Shown: positions 15,862 to 25,835 of the stretch, one piece after another | Layout: every line of letters begins with the position of its first letter | Numbering within the stretch: the stretch's first letter is position 1 | NCBI RefSeq assembly: GCF_022695515.1 | Contig: NZ_JALDPT010000003.1 | Coordinates: 62,001 to 126,000, forward strand | Origin: Phenylobacterium aquaticum | Lineage (GTDB): Bacteria > Pseudomonadota > Alphaproteobacteria > Caulobacterales > Caulobacteraceae | Direction: 5' to 3' | DNA: 64,000 nucleotides | Notes under the pieces: generated by a model | Databases searched by the model: none | The model's input: the letters and a program-made list of their open reading frames with translations, nothing else | What the model was told of the DNA's origin: nothing | Program-made: the position numbers and the translations under genes

Positions 15862-18186
15862 TCAGTAGTGCAGGCTGAACGACAGGCCGTAATAGCGCGG
15901 CGTGCCGGCGATGAAGGTGGCGATGCCGAAGGCGTCGCCGGTGTTGCCCGCATCCTTGATGTACTTCTGATCAAAGGCGTTGGTGACGAACGCCTCCACA
16001 GCCCAGGGCTGGTTGGCCGGGGTGTAGCCGATCTTGAAGTTGGCCAGGCCATAGGCGCCCTGGACCTCGTCCTGGATCTTGTCGGTGGCCTGGAACTTCG
16101 GCAGGTCGTTGTTGCTGTCGAAGAACACCTTGGACTGCCAGGTATAGGTGGGCGTGAAGGCGAAGGCGCCGCCCAGGCCGTCCACCGTCCAGGTCGCGCC
16201 GAGCGAGACCGAGTGGTCGGGCGCCAGGCGGAAGCTGTTGCCCTTGAACAGGCCGTTGCCGAACCGCGCCCGATTGTAGCCATAGGTGCCGAAGACCTCG
16301 AGGTGGGAGACCGGCTTGGCGGTGATCTGGCCCTCGAAACCGGTGGCGGCGGCTTCGCCGGCGTTGGCCGATACGATCTGGCCCGCCGAGTTCAGGACCG
16401 AGGTTTGGAAGTTCTGGTAGCTGTAGTGATAGACCGACCCCTCCAGGGTCAGGCGGCGCTCGAACAGGTCGCTCTTGGCGCCGAGCTCGTAGGAATCAAC
16501 CTGCTCGGCCGGCAGTTCGGTAAAGCGGACCGCGCCGCCGGGCGTGGCCGGGGCGCCGACCGACAGCACCTTCGGCCGCCGCCCGCGGGCATAGGAGGCG
16601 TAGAGGCTGGTGTGGTCGTCGGGGGTGTAGCGGCCGACCACCCGATAGGTCAGGCCTGAATCGGTGAAGCCCTTGGACTGGATCGCGCCGCCGGCGGTCG
16701 GCTGGACGAACAGACCGCGGGCGACCGTGGCGGTCGAGCCGCCCAGCACCGAACCGCCGTTCTCCAGCACCGCGCTGTAGCCGCTCGACTTGTCGTCATA
16801 GGTGTAGCGGACCCCCGCGGTGAGCTCGAGCTTGTCGGTCAGCTTGTAGGTGGCGTCGGCGAAGGCGTCATAGGAGTTGGTCTCGCCATAGTTGGCGTAG
16901 GTCTCGCGGTGGACCGACTTGAGCGCCGCCGGCGCGATGGCCGTGACGGTCGGCAGCGAAAGGCCGTTGGGCTTGGCCAGGACGCCGGCCGCCATCACGG
17001 CGTAGACCTTCTCGTTGAACTGCAGCGGGACCTTTTGGTAGCCGTCCTCCCAGAAGTAGCTGACCCCGCCGAAGGCGGTGAGCTTGCCGCCGTTGTCGTA
17101 GTTCAGGCGGAATTCCTGGCTGGCCTGGCGGCCGTGGGCGTCCTCGGCGAACAGGAAGAGCGGCAGGGCGAAGCCGTCGGCGTCGAACACCTCCAGGCTG
17201 TCGAATCGCCGATAGGCGCTGATCGAGGACAGGCTGAGGGTGTCGTTGATCTTGTAGTCGCTGAGCAGGGTCAGGCCCCGCACCGAGCGGTTGATGCCCA
17301 GCTGCTTGCCGCCCAGGAAGCCGTCGGACGCGGTCAGGGCCGCGCCAGAGTTGCGGCCGAGATCGCCGATCACCTTGCCGGTGGCAGGGTCGGTCGGGGC
17401 GTAGGTCAGGGACTTGAACGAGGTGCCCGAGGGGCGGTCGTGCTCGTAATTGTAGATCAGGTCGAAGTTGAGCTTGTCGGTCGGACGCCAGTTCAGGGCG
17501 ATGCGGCCGGCGGCGGTATCGGTGGAGTTGAAGTCGGCCCCGCCCAGCAGGTTCTTCACGTAGCCGTCGCGCTTCTTCAGGCGGCCGGAGACCCGCACCG
17601 CGAAGGTGTCGCTGACCGGCATGTTCACCATGCCCTCGAACATGGCGTAACCGTAGTTGCCGACCTCGGCCTTGGAGCGGGCGTCCCAGGCGGCGGGATT
17701 GGCCTTGGCCTGGACGAGATTGACCGCGCCGATCAGGGCGCCGCGACCGTATAGGGTCGATTGCGGGCCCTTGGCGATCTCGACCCGCTGCAGATCGAAC
17801 AGCTCGATATAGGAGCCGCGGGACTTGGAGATCGACACCCCGTCCTGGAAGACCGAGACGCGGGGCTCATTGGTGGCCTCGCCGGAGTCGGAGGTGATGC
17901 CGCGCATCACGAAGCCCGGATTGTTCGGCGACTGATTCTGAACCTCGAAGCCGGGGACATAGAGCGACAGGGCGTCGAATTCCTGGATGCCCAGCTTGTC
18001 GATCATGTCTGAGCCATAGGCGGTGATGGCGATCGGCACGTCGAGGGTCTTCTGCTCGCGCTTCTGGGCGGTGACGATCAGCTCCTCGACCTGGGTGGCG
18101 CTGTCATTGGCCTCGGCATAGGCGCCGGTGGCGAAGGCGGCGGACATCGCCGCGGTAGCGAGCAAGAGCAACTTGGAATGAGTCAT
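15862..18186 (-). CDS. TonB-dependent outer-membrane receptor
   Basis: This 774-residue receptor has a signal peptide (1-24, ending AYA) and a TonB box VEELIVTAQKREQ (about 33-45). A plug domain follows (about 50-165, with GFVMRGITSDSG and EIAKGPQSTLYGRGALIGAVNL), then a 22-strand-type barrel ending in aromatic YYGLSFSLHY. It would import a scarce ligand across the outer membrane using TonB. The absence of an N-terminal STN domain and of linked regulators means substrate and control are unknown. Barrel sequences resemble the large Caulobacteraceae/Sphingomonad TBDR group. The gene stands alone. Confidence 0.92.
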   Translation of the reverse strand: MTHSKLLLLATAAMSAAFATGAYAEANDSATQVEELIVTAQKREQKTLDVPIAITAYGSDMIDKLGIQEFDALSLYVPGFEVQNQSPNNPGFVMRGITSDSGEATNEPRVSVFQDGVSISKSRGSYIELFDLQRVEIAKGPQSTLYGRGALIGAVNLVQAKANPAAWDARSKAEVGNYGYAMFEGMVNMPVSDTFAVRVSGRLKKRDGYVKNLLGGADFNSTDTAAGRIALNWRPTDKLNFDLIYNYEHDRPSGTSFKSLTYAPTDPATGKVIGDLGRNSGAALTASDGFLGGKQLGINRSVRGLTLLSDYKINDTLSLSSISAYRRFDSLEVFDADGFALPLFLFAEDAHGRQASQEFRLNYDNGGKLTAFGGVSYFWEDGYQKVPLQFNEKVYAVMAAGVLAKPNGLSLPTVTAIAPAALKSVHRETYANYGETNSYDAFADATYKLTDKLELTAGVRYTYDDKSSGYSAVLENGGSVLGGSTATVARGLFVQPTAGGAIQSKGFTDSGLTYRVVGRYTPDDHTSLYASYARGRRPKVLSVGAPATPGGAVRFTELPAEQVDSYELGAKSDLFERRLTLEGSVYHYSYQNFQTSVLNSAGQIVSANAGEAAATGFEGQITAKPVSHLEVFGTYGYNRARFGNGLFKGNSFRLAPDHSVSLGATWTVDGLGGAFAFTPTYTWQSKVFFDSNNDLPKFQATDKIQDEVQGAYGLANFKIGYTPANQPWAVEAFVTNAFDQKYIKDAGNTGDAFGIATFIAGTPRYYGLSFSLHY

Positions 18187-18368
18187 CGCGAAATCCCCTG
18201 AACACGGAAACCGGTTGCCTAGGGGGTGGGGATGACGGATCGGCGACGGGTTCTTGAGGGTTCGGTGAAACCCGGTCGCGCTCTATAGAATTGAAATAAC
18301 AGTCAAAAATTCAGCGAGCGATCTGACGGACGGGTCAATTCGGCGCCCGGTTTGAAACCACCGCGGCG
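18187..18368 (-). promoter_or_regulatory. AT-rich upstream region of the TonB receptor
   Basis: The stretch contains an AT-rich block (about 18283-18315) with TATAGA and TTGACT on the minus strand. Their spacing (13) is too short for a standard promoter, so I do not fix a -35/-10 pair. The receptor's RBS (AGGGGAT) lies just upstream of 18186. Confidence 0.3.
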
Positions 18369-18962
18369 CTAGGATCGCGCCCAGGCCAGGCTGATCAGGT
18401 CGATGAGCTCGGCGTCGACCTCGGCGGCGGAGCCGAGCTCGATCCGCGACTTCAACCGCTCCGACCAGCCGTCGCGGCTCGCGGCCGGCGACAGGCGAGG
18501 GGAGGCGTCAGGCGGGACGGCCAGGCCCAGGGCCACGGCCCCGCCCTTGATCGGCCGCGCGGCGGCGAACTGGAACGCGCGCGAGAAGCCGGTGAAGGCC
18601 TTGCGTTGACCCGTGACGACATCGTCCAGGGCGGTCGCCGTCCGCTCGACCGCCTCGAAGATCGCGGCGGCCGCCGGGTCGGCCCATAGGGCGTCGCGCA
18701 GCTTGGCCGGCTCGTCCCAGCCGGATCCGGTGGGGAAGGCGGCCGACAGCACCAGACTGGCGCGGTTCATGCCTAGCCCATGGTGGTCCTTCATCCAGGC
18801 GACCCGAGCCCGGGGCTTGGTCTCGGGGCAGGTGCGGGCGATGACCACCCACTCGTCCATGGACTTGCCGGTGTCCTTCTCGAGACTGGCGCGGGCGCTG
18901 GCGAACCACTTCTGCTGCCGGGGGCTGAGGCCCTTGGCGTTCTGGGCGTCGGCGTCTCCCAT
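18369..18962 (-). CDS. DUF4287/DUF5655 domain protein
   Basis: The 197-residue cytoplasmic protein has a DUF4287-type N-terminal part (about 15-75: LEKDTGKSMDEWVVIAR, then ARVAWMKDHHGLGMNRAS). The C-terminal DUF5655-like part (about 95-197) includes the FTGFSRAFQFAAARPIKGG pattern. Both are families without known biochemical function. It is divergently arranged with the HIT protein gene, 53 bp away. No membrane segment or signal peptide is visible. Confidence 0.78.
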   Translation of the reverse strand: MGDADAQNAKGLSPRQQKWFASARASLEKDTGKSMDEWVVIARTCPETKPRARVAWMKDHHGLGMNRASLVLSAAFPTGSGWDEPAKLRDALWADPAAAAIFEAVERTATALDDVVTGQRKAFTGFSRAFQFAAARPIKGGAVALGLAVPPDASPRLSPAASRDGWSERLKSRIELGSAAEVDAELIDLISLAWARS

Positions 18963-19015
18963 GGCGGCCTTTCTCTGTGCTAGGACGCTTCCGACAGTGA
19001 GCGGGAGCAGGCGTC

Positions 19016-19453
19016 ATGAGCTTGGACGGGACCTACGACGACGGCAACATCTTCGCGAAGATCCTGCGCGGCGAGATGCCCTCGGCCCGGGTGTTCGAGG
19101 ACGAGCACGTCTACGCCTTCATGGACGTGTTCCCCCAGGCGCGCGGCCACACCCTGGTGATCCCGAAGCATTCCCAGGCGCGCAACCTGCTGGAGGAGGA
19201 TCCGCAGGTGCTCGCGCCCCTGATCCTCGGCGTCCAGCGGGTGGCCCGCGCGGTGCGCGCAGCGCTCAAGCCAGATGGCCTGGTGATCACCCAGTTCAAC
19301 GGCCAGCCGGCCGGCCAGACGGTGTTCCACCTGCACTTCCACATCATTCCGCGCTGGGAGGGCGTGGCGCTGGGCCGGCACGCCGGCGGCGGCATGGCCG
19401 ATCCGGCCGAGCTGAAGGACCTGGCGGCCCAGATCTCCGCGATGATCGCCTGA
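19016..19453 (+). CDS. HIT family nucleotide-binding protein
   Basis: The 145-residue protein has the histidine triad HLHFHIIPRW and the upstream HTLVIPKHSQARNLLEE segment of the HINT branch. HIT proteins hydrolyse nucleoside phosphoramidates or related nucleotides in the cytoplasm. The N-terminal FAKILRGEMPSARVFEDE is typical of bacterial HinT-like proteins. It ends directly against the convergent hybrid kinase gene. The exact substrate is unknown. Confidence 0.9.
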   Translation: MSLDGTYDDGNIFAKILRGEMPSARVFEDEHVYAFMDVFPQARGHTLVIPKHSQARNLLEEDPQVLAPLILGVQRVARAVRAALKPDGLVITQFNGQPAGQTVFHLHFHIIPRWEGVALGRHAGGGMADPAELKDLAAQISAMIA

Positions 19454-21577
19454 TCAGGCGGCCTGGCGCCGGGCGGCGCTGAGCGCGGTCTCCAGCAACT
19501 CGGCGTGCTCGATCGGCTTGGCGATATGCCCGTCCATGCCGGCGGCGTCGCACAGGGCGATGTCCTCGGGCAGGGCGGCGGCCGTCATGGCGATGATCGG
19601 CACCTGTCCGCGGTCGCCCGGCAGATCGCGGATCGCGCGGGCGGCGGCGAGGCCGTCCATGACCGGCATGTGCAGGTCCATGAACACCAGGTCGAAGGCC
19701 CCGTCGCGCACGGCGGCCACGGCCTCCTCGCCATTGTCGGCGGTCTCGACCCGGAAGCCGGCGGCGTCGAGCATCAGCATGGCGACCTGGCGGTTCACCG
19801 GATGGTCGTCGACGACCAGGACATGACGCAGCGGGCCGGCGGCGACGGGCGCGGCCGCCGCCTCGGCGACGGCTTCCGGCGCGCTCTGGGTGCGCGGCAG
19901 GGTCAGGTCGAACCAGAAGCGCGACCCGCGCCCCTCGACGCTCTCGACCCCCACCTCGCCGCCCATGAGCTGGACGAGCGACCGAACGATGGCCAGGCCT
20001 AGGCCCGCGCCGGCGAAGCTGCGGGTGGAGCCGCCGTCGACTTGCGAGAAGGGGGTGAACAGCCCCTCGATCTTGTCGGCCGGAATGCCGATGCCTGTGT
20101 CTGCGACCGTGATCCGCAGACGATCCAGGTCCGGTTCGGCCTCATCCTCTGTGACAGGCGCCACCGCCAGGCTGACCGTGATGGCGCCGCGATCGGTGAA
20201 CTTGGCCGCATTGCCCAGCAGATTGAGCAGGACCTGACCGATGCGCCGGGCGTCGCCCAGATGGGTGAGCCCCTCGGCGGCCTGGAGGTCGAGGTCCAGA
20301 CGGACCGCGCGGCCGGCGAGCGAGGGCCGCACCACCTCGACCGTGGCGCGGGTCAGGTCAGCCAGTTTGAAGGGCGCGACCGACAGCTCCAGATGGCCGT
20401 TCTCCACCCGCGAATAGTCCAGCACGTCGCTGATCAGGGACAGGAGCACCTGGCTGGAGGTCTGCATCACGGCGATCTGGGCGCGGGCGTCCGCGGGCAG
20501 GTCCGACCGGGCGGCGAGCAGCTGGGCGTAGCCGGTGATGCCGTTCAGCGGCGTGCGCATCTCGTGGCTCATCACCGCCAGGAAGCGGCCCTTGGCGCCA
20601 GCCGCCGCGACGGCCTCACGGCGGGCCTGGCGGGAGGCGGCCAGCGCCCGGCGCAGGCCGGCCTGGGCCCGTCCGCGCTGGGCCAGGACGCTGGAGAGGA
20701 CCAGGCTGGAGAGCAAGACCGTGGCGAGGAAGAATTGCAGGAACAGGATCCGGTCGCCGATCGCGTGCGGTGTCGCCGCCGCGATCGGACCGTGGCCCTC
20801 GATGGTGGCGCCCGCGGTAGCCAGGGCCATCAGCATGACGCCGAGCAGGGCGTAGGGCGGGCTGATCCGGATGACCACCAGCAAGCCCAGGGGAAAGATC
20901 AGGAACAGCAGAGGCATGGGCGTGGCGAAGATCGCGGCGGTGACCACGGTCATCATGCCGATCAGGACTGCGCGTTCGGCGGGGCCGGCCGGCGCGCCCC
21001 GGTCGTAACGGGAGAAGCGGGCGAGCATGAGTGCGGCCGGGGCGCCGGTGATCATGCCCAGATAGTCGCCGAGCACCCAGGTCGGCCAGATCTTGAGGAA
21101 ATGGGTGTGGAAGGCGAGGAGGGCGCCCAGGGTTCCGACCACCAGGGTGGCGGGCAGGGCGGCGAACAGGGCGAAGCTGCGGACCCGGGCGACGGAGGTC
21201 ATGTCGAGACCGGCGCCGCAGACCCGGCGGATCAGGACCGCGGCGACCAGGGCCTCAAGGATGTCGCAGGCGGCGATCAGCACGGCGCGATCCGCCGCGC
21301 TGCCGGTCTGGTAGGCGCAGATCAGGTCGGTGACGCCGCAGAGCAGCAGGACCACGAGGGCCTGAGGTCGGGGCAGCAGGAGCAGGGCGGCGGCGAGGAT
21401 GCCGTTGCAGGGCCACAGGACGGCGAGTCCGCCGGTCGTGGTGGTCCAGGCATAGGCGATGATCGAGAAGCCAACATAGGCCAGCAGGAAGCCTAGCGGC
21501 AGGATCGCGGGCCGAGGCGTCTGGGCCGGTCGAAAGAGTTGGACGCGATGCACGCTCGACGAATCCCCCGGGGCCAC
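19454..21577 (-). CDS. MASE1-type hybrid sensor histidine kinase with receiver domain
   Basis: The GTG-started 707-residue protein begins with about eight membrane helices of MASE1 type (about 25-310). The kinase core follows: H-box VMSHEMRTPLNGITGYAQLL, N-box with NLLGNAAKF, and G-boxes DTGIGIPADKI and GAGLGLAI. A C-terminal receiver domain (about 575-700) carries the phospho-acceptor aspartate in DLVFMDLHMPVMDG. Phosphate would pass on to a separate histidine phosphotransferase. No such gene or output regulator is adjacent, so it is an orphan kinase. The sensed signal is unknown. Confidence 0.9.
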   Translation of the reverse strand: MAPGDSSSVHRVQLFRPAQTPRPAILPLGFLLAYVGFSIIAYAWTTTTGGLAVLWPCNGILAAALLLLPRPQALVVLLLCGVTDLICAYQTGSAADRAVLIAACDILEALVAAVLIRRVCGAGLDMTSVARVRSFALFAALPATLVVGTLGALLAFHTHFLKIWPTWVLGDYLGMITGAPAALMLARFSRYDRGAPAGPAERAVLIGMMTVVTAAIFATPMPLLFLIFPLGLLVVIRISPPYALLGVMLMALATAGATIEGHGPIAAATPHAIGDRILFLQFFLATVLLSSLVLSSVLAQRGRAQAGLRRALAASRQARREAVAAAGAKGRFLAVMSHEMRTPLNGITGYAQLLAARSDLPADARAQIAVMQTSSQVLLSLISDVLDYSRVENGHLELSVAPFKLADLTRATVEVVRPSLAGRAVRLDLDLQAAEGLTHLGDARRIGQVLLNLLGNAAKFTDRGAITVSLAVAPVTEDEAEPDLDRLRITVADTGIGIPADKIEGLFTPFSQVDGGSTRSFAGAGLGLAIVRSLVQLMGGEVGVESVEGRGSRFWFDLTLPRTQSAPEAVAEAAAAPVAAGPLRHVLVVDDHPVNRQVAMLMLDAAGFRVETADNGEEAVAAVRDGAFDLVFMDLHMPVMDGLAAARAIRDLPGDRGQVPIIAMTAAALPEDIALCDAAGMDGHIAKPIEHAELLETALSAARRQAA

Positions 21578-21663
21578 GCGGCGTAGTCAGCATGGTCAGC
21601 CCACGGACCCATACTAGGCAAGGGCCCTCGGGTTGCGCGCGACACCCCTGCATTTCGCGCGAC

Positions 21664-21698
21664 AAAAAGCCCCAGGCGGCGACCGCCTGGGGCTCTTT
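21664..21698. terminator. Bidirectional intrinsic terminator
   Basis: AGCCCCAGGCGG (21668-21679) pairs with CCGCCTGGGGCT (21683-21694) around a 3-base loop. On the minus strand it ends in TTTTTGT, suited to clpA; on the plus strand it ends in CTTT. Confidence 0.85.
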
Positions 21699-21725
21699 GG
21701 ATCCGAAATCGGCGATCGTCCGACG

Positions 21726-24056
21726 TCAGCCGGCCAGTTCAGGGGCCGCGGCGTCTTCCGAAGGCGTCTCGATGGTCGGCGCGCCGGGTTCGCGCTGATC
21801 GCCCTCGATCTCGAAGGCGAGCTTGCCGTCCTTGAGCACCACCTTGACGTGGCCGCCCTTGACCAGCTTGCCAAAGAGGATCTCGTCGGCGAGCGGCTTC
21901 TTGATACTCTCCTGGATGACCCGGGCCAGGGGCCGCGCGCCATAGAGTTCGTCGAAGCCGTTCTTGGCCAGCCAGTCGGCGGCGTCTTCCGAGGTCTCGA
22001 TGGTGACGTGCCGATCCGCCAGCTGGGCTTCCAGCTGCATCACGAACTTCATCACGACCTGGCGGATGATGTCCTGGGTCAGGGCCTTGAACTGGACCAC
22101 GGCGTCGAGGCGGTTGCGGAATTCCGGGGTGAACAGACGCTTCAGCGCCTCTCCGACCTCGTCGTCCTGCTTGCCGCGGCCGAAGCCGATCGAGTTCCGC
22201 TGGGCGTCGGCGGCGCCGGCGTTGGTGGTCATGATCAGGACCACATTGCGGAAATCGACCTTCTTGCCGTTGGCGTCGGTCAGCACCCCGTGGTCCATGA
22301 CCTGGAGCAGGATGTTGAAGACGTCGGGGTGGGCCTTCTCGATTTCATCGAGCAGCACCACGGAGTGCGGGTGCTGGTCGACGGCGTCGGTCAGGAGACC
22401 GCCCTGGTCGAAGCCGACATAGCCGGGAGGCGCGCCGATCAGGCGGCTGACCGTGTGGCGCTCCATGTACTCGCTCATGTCGAACCGCAGGAGTTCGATG
22501 CCCATGGTCGAGGCCAGCTGGCGCGCCGTCTCGGTCTTGCCGGTGCCGGTGGGGCCGGAGAACAGGTAGCAGCCGATCGGCTTGTTCGGATCGCGCAGGC
22601 CGGCGCGGGCCATCTTCATGGCCGCGGACAGCTGTTCGATCGCGTCGTCCTGGCCGTAGACGGCCCGCTTCAGGTCGTCGTGCAGCTGCTTCAGGGCCTC
22701 GGTGTCGGTCTTGGACACCGACTTCGGCGGGATGCGGGCGATCTTGGCGACGACGGCCTCGATCTCCTTCACGCCGAGCGTCTTCTTGCGGCGGTTTTCC
22801 GGAACCAGCATCTGGCTGGCGCCGGCCTCGTCGATGATGTCGATCGCCTTGTCCGGCAGCTTGCGGTCGGTGATGTACTTGGCCGACAGCTCCACCGCCG
22901 CCTTGATGGCGTCGTTGGTGTAGCGGAGCTTGTGGAAGTCCTCGTAGTAGGACTTCAGGCCCTTGAGGATCTTGATGGTGTCTTCCACCGTCGGTTCGTT
23001 CACGTCGATCTTCTGGAAGCGCCGGACGAGGGCCCGGTCCTTCTCGAAGTGCTGGCGGAACTCCTTGTAGGTGGTCGAACCCATGCAGCGCAGGGTGCCC
23101 GAGGCGAGCGCCGGCTTCAGCAGGTTCGAAGCGTCCATCGCCCCGCCCGAGGTGGCGCCGGCGCCGATCACCGTGTGGATCTCGTCGATGAACAGGATCG
23201 CGTCGGGGTGGTTCTCAAGTTCCTTGACGACCTGCTTGATGCGCTCTTCGAAATCGCCGCGATAGCGGGTGCCGGCCAGCAGCGCGCCCATGTCGAGCGA
23301 GAAGATGGTCGAGCCCGACAGCACTTCCGGCACCTGGCCGTTGATGATCTTGCGGGCCAGGCCCTCGGCGATGGCGGTCTTGCCGACGCCGGGATCGCCG
23401 ACCAGCAGCGGGTTGTTCTTGGTCCGGCGGCACAGGATCTGGATGCAGCGCTCGACCTCGCTGTAGCGGCCGATCAGCGGATCGACCTTACCCTGCTTGG
23501 CCTTCTCGTTGAGGTTGACGCAGTAGGCGTCCAGCGCCTCGCCCCCCGTCTTCACCGCCGGCTTCTCCTCGTCCTCGGAGGCGCCTTTGACAGGCTTGGC
23601 CTCGCCGGCGGCGCCGGCCTTCTTGGCGATGCCATGGGCGATGTAGTTCACCGCGTCGTAGCGGGTCATGTCCTGCTCTTGCAGGAAATAGGCGGCGTGG
23701 CTCTCGCGCTCGGAGAAGATCGCGACCAGCACATTGGCGCCGGTGACCTCCTCGCGGCCCGAGGACTGAACGTGGATAACCGCCCGCTGGATAACGCGCT
23801 GGAAGCTGGGGGTGGGCTTGGCGTCCTCGCCGTCGTCTACGACCAGCGAGCGCAGCTCGTTGTCCACATAGTTGGTGAGGGTGGTCTTCAGCGCCGCGAG
23901 GTCCACGTCGCAGGCGCGCATCACGCCGGCGGCGTCCTCATCGTCGATGAGCGACAGGAGGAGGTGCTCCAGGGTCGCGTACTCGTGCTTGCGCTGGTTG
24001 GCGAAAGCGACGGCGCGATGGAGGGACTCTTCGAGATGGCGCGAGAATGACGGCAA
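21726..24056 (-). CDS. clpA: ClpA, ATPase subunit of the ClpAP protease
   Basis: This is an AAA+ unfoldase of about 776 residues. It has the N-domain that docks ClpS (about 1-150), a first ATPase module with GDPGVGKTA and a second with GPTGTGKTE. The C-terminal part contains the IGF tripeptide (NSIGFGRGK) that contacts ClpP. It unfolds substrates, including N-degron proteins delivered by ClpS. The TTG at 24056 is preferred because it begins [16 protein letters not shown], the usual ClpA start, with AAGGA upstream; an ATG at 24083 would overlap clpS. The gene follows clpS directly and ends in a strong terminator. Confidence 0.95.
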   Translation of the reverse strand: MPSFSRHLEESLHRAVAFANQRKHEYATLEHLLLSLIDDEDAAGVMRACDVDLAALKTTLTNYVDNELRSLVVDDGEDAKPTPSFQRVIQRAVIHVQSSGREEVTGANVLVAIFSERESHAAYFLQEQDMTRYDAVNYIAHGIAKKAGAAGEAKPVKGASEDEEKPAVKTGGEALDAYCVNLNEKAKQGKVDPLIGRYSEVERCIQILCRRTKNNPLLVGDPGVGKTAIAEGLARKIINGQVPEVLSGSTIFSLDMGALLAGTRYRGDFEERIKQVVKELENHPDAILFIDEIHTVIGAGATSGGAMDASNLLKPALASGTLRCMGSTTYKEFRQHFEKDRALVRRFQKIDVNEPTVEDTIKILKGLKSYYEDFHKLRYTNDAIKAAVELSAKYITDRKLPDKAIDIIDEAGASQMLVPENRRKKTLGVKEIEAVVAKIARIPPKSVSKTDTEALKQLHDDLKRAVYGQDDAIEQLSAAMKMARAGLRDPNKPIGCYLFSGPTGTGKTETARQLASTMGIELLRFDMSEYMERHTVSRLIGAPPGYVGFDQGGLLTDAVDQHPHSVVLLDEIEKAHPDVFNILLQVMDHGVLTDANGKKVDFRNVVLIMTTNAGAADAQRNSIGFGRGKQDDEVGEALKRLFTPEFRNRLDAVVQFKALTQDIIRQVVMKFVMQLEAQLADRHVTIETSEDAADWLAKNGFDELYGARPLARVIQESIKKPLADEILFGKLVKGGHVKVVLKDGKLAFEIEGDQREPGAPTIETPSEDAAAPELAG

Positions 24057-24061
24057 CGGAC

Positions 24062-24391
24062 CTAGTCCTTTTCCATGGTGCATTGAAGGGGGTGCTGATG
24101 CCGCCGCGCGGTATCAACCACCTGAGCCACCTTTGTTTCCGCCACTTCATAAGTGAACACGCCGCAGACGCCCACACCGTGCTGGTGGACATGCAGCATG
24201 ATCTTTGTCGCTTCTTCGCGCGACTTATGGAAGTACTGCTCCAATACGTAGACCACGAACTCCATTGGAGTGTAGTCGTCGTTCAGAAGCAGCACTCGGT
24301 AAAGCGAAGGCTTTTGCGTCTTCGGCTTCGTTTGAGTGATCACCGCCGACCGGTCGCCCGTCGCCTGATCACCTTGCTTACGCTCGGCCAT
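24062..24391 (-). CDS. clpS: ClpS adaptor protein
   Basis: The 109-residue adaptor has the conserved core [23 protein letters not shown] split across residues ~30-55, [23 protein letters not shown] and a C-terminal [10 protein letters not shown]. It binds N-degron residues through the hydrophobic pocket and delivers substrates to ClpA. ATG 24391 is preceded by AGGAG; an upstream in-frame start at 24523 gives a non-conserved extension. It ends 5 bp before the clpA TTG, so the two are one operon. Confidence 0.95.
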   Translation of the reverse strand: MAERKQGDQATGDRSAVITQTKPKTQKPSLYRVLLLNDDYTPMEFVVYVLEQYFHKSREEATKIMLHVHQHGVGVCGVFTYEVAETKVAQVVDTARRHQHPLQCTMEKD

Positions 24392-24554
24392 CGAACAGGT
24401 CTCCTGACGGACAAAGGTCCGCCCTACCTCTGGATTAGATATGGAAAAGCCAGCGGTTTGGAAGGGTCGAAATCGTCGCGAGACGACAGATCGACAGCGA
24501 GGCTGAGTTTTGGTCACGCTCACATGGCTCGAAATGGGGTCGAATGTGACAATT

Positions 24555-25835
24555 TCAATCCTCGGCTGAGGATTTCCCCTTCAAGGCGCGAGCTGACGTC
24601 AGGGCGCCCGCGCCGAATCGCGCGCGGATGGCGTCGGCGATCTTTTCGCCCGCCAGCGCCCGGGCCTCGCCGCCCCCGAAGAAGTCCGTCTCGACGCTGT
24701 CGGGCTCGACCAGTTCGGTCAGGCCTACCCCGATCAGCCGCCAGCTGCGGCCGGGGGCGCCGGTCTTCAGCTCCTGGGCCAGGAGCTCACGGCCGACCGC
24801 CAAGATGGTGCGGGCGGTCTGGGTCGGCAGGGGCAGGGCGCGCCGGCGGGTGATGATGCGGAAGTCGTCGCCGCGCAGCTTCAGGGTCACCACCCGGCCG
24901 GCGAGCTGGCCGGACCGGGACTGGCGGGCGACCTTCTCGGCCAGGTGCGGCAGCTGGTCCTCCAGCGCCTCCAGGGTCTTGAGGTCGTCCTCGAAGGTGG
25001 TCTCGGCGCTGATCGACTTGCGGACCTGGTCGGGATTGACCGCGCGGGTGTCGCGGCCCTGGGCCAGGGCGTGCAGCCGCAGGCCGTTGGCGCCCAGGCG
25101 GGCGGCGAGCTGCTTGAGGTCGGCGCGGGCGATGTCGCCCACGGTGCGCAGGTTCTGGGCGGCCAGGGTCGCCACCATGGCCGGGCCGACGCCGGGCAGG
25201 ATGCCGACCGGGCGGGGGGCCAGGAAGCGCTCGGCCTCCTCGGCGCCGATCACCGAGAAGCCGCGGGGCTTGTCGAGGTCCGAGGCGATCTTGGCCAGGA
25301 ACTTGTTGGCGGCCAGGCCGATGGAGACGGTGATGCCGACCTCGGCCTCGATGCGGGCCTGGAGGCGGGCCAGGGTCTCGACGGGGGGATGGCCGTGCAG
25401 GCGCTCGGTGCCCGACAGATCCATCCAGGCCTCGTCGAGGGAGAGCGGCTGAACCAGGGGGGTCAGGTCGGCCATCATGGCCATGATCCGGCGGCTCTCG
25501 GTCCGGTACTTGGTGAAGTCGGGCTTGATCACCACGGCCTGGGGGCAGGCCTTGAGCGCCTTGAACATCGGCATGGCGGAGCGAACGCCGAAGATGCGGG
25601 CGATGTAGCAGCAGGTGGTGACCACGCCGCGCTTGCCGCCGCCGACGATGACCGGCACGTCGCGCAACTCCGGCCGGTCGCGCTTCTCCACCGAGGCGTA
25701 GAAGGCGTCGCAGTCCATGTGGGCGATGGACAGCGCCTCAAGCTCCTCGTGGGCGACGACACGCAGCGAGCCGCAGGCCGGGCAGCGGCGTTCGAACTCG
25801 CCGCGCTGGAAGCAGTCGCGGCAGAGGGCTTTCAC
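24555..25835 (-). CDS. dinB: DNA polymerase IV (DinB) with N-terminal zinc ribbon
   Basis: The 426-residue Y-family polymerase has catalytic acidic motifs in [19 protein letters not shown] and [11 protein letters not shown], the YRTESRRIM region, helix-hairpin-helix PGVGPAM and a little-finger domain. The first ~35 residues form a four-cysteine ribbon ([19 protein letters not shown]), an extension seen in several alphaproteobacterial DinBs. It performs error-prone translesion synthesis. The GTG start overlaps the stop of the ROK kinase gene (GTGA), so it is co-expressed with it. The end is 31 bp from clpS's upstream region on the same strand. No beta-clamp motif was confirmed. Confidence 0.92.
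   Translation of the reverse strand: MKALCRDCFQRGEFERRCPACGSLRVVAHEELEALSIAHMDCDAFYASVEKRDRPELRDVPVIVGGGKRGVVTTCCYIARIFGVRSAMPMFKALKACPQAVVIKPDFTKYRTESRRIMAMMADLTPLVQPLSLDEAWMDLSGTERLHGHPPVETLARLQARIEAEVGITVSIGLAANKFLAKIASDLDKPRGFSVIGAEEAERFLAPRPVGILPGVGPAMVATLAAQNLRTVGDIARADLKQLAARLGANGLRLHALAQGRDTRAVNPDQVRKSISAETTFEDDLKTLEALEDQLPHLAEKVARQSRSGQLAGRVVTLKLRGDDFRIITRRRALPLPTQTARTILAVGRELLAQELKTGAPGRSWRLIGVGLTELVEPDSVETDFFGGGEARALAGEKIADAIRARFGAGALTSARALKGKSSAED

Noticed and set aside
18250-18263. GTTC-N6-GTTC upstream of the TonB receptor
   Set aside because: The spacer is 6 bases, not 7, so it does not match the LexA box.
20042-21496. Long plus-strand frame over the MASE1 kinase
   Set aside because: It is antisense low-complexity sequence over a clearly coding kinase.
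21633-24050. Long plus-strand frame over clpA
   Set aside because: It lies wholly antisense to clpA, which has both AAA+ modules intact.
24392-24523. N-terminal extension of ClpS
   Set aside because: The ATG at 24391 has a proper RBS and the extension is not conserved in ClpS.
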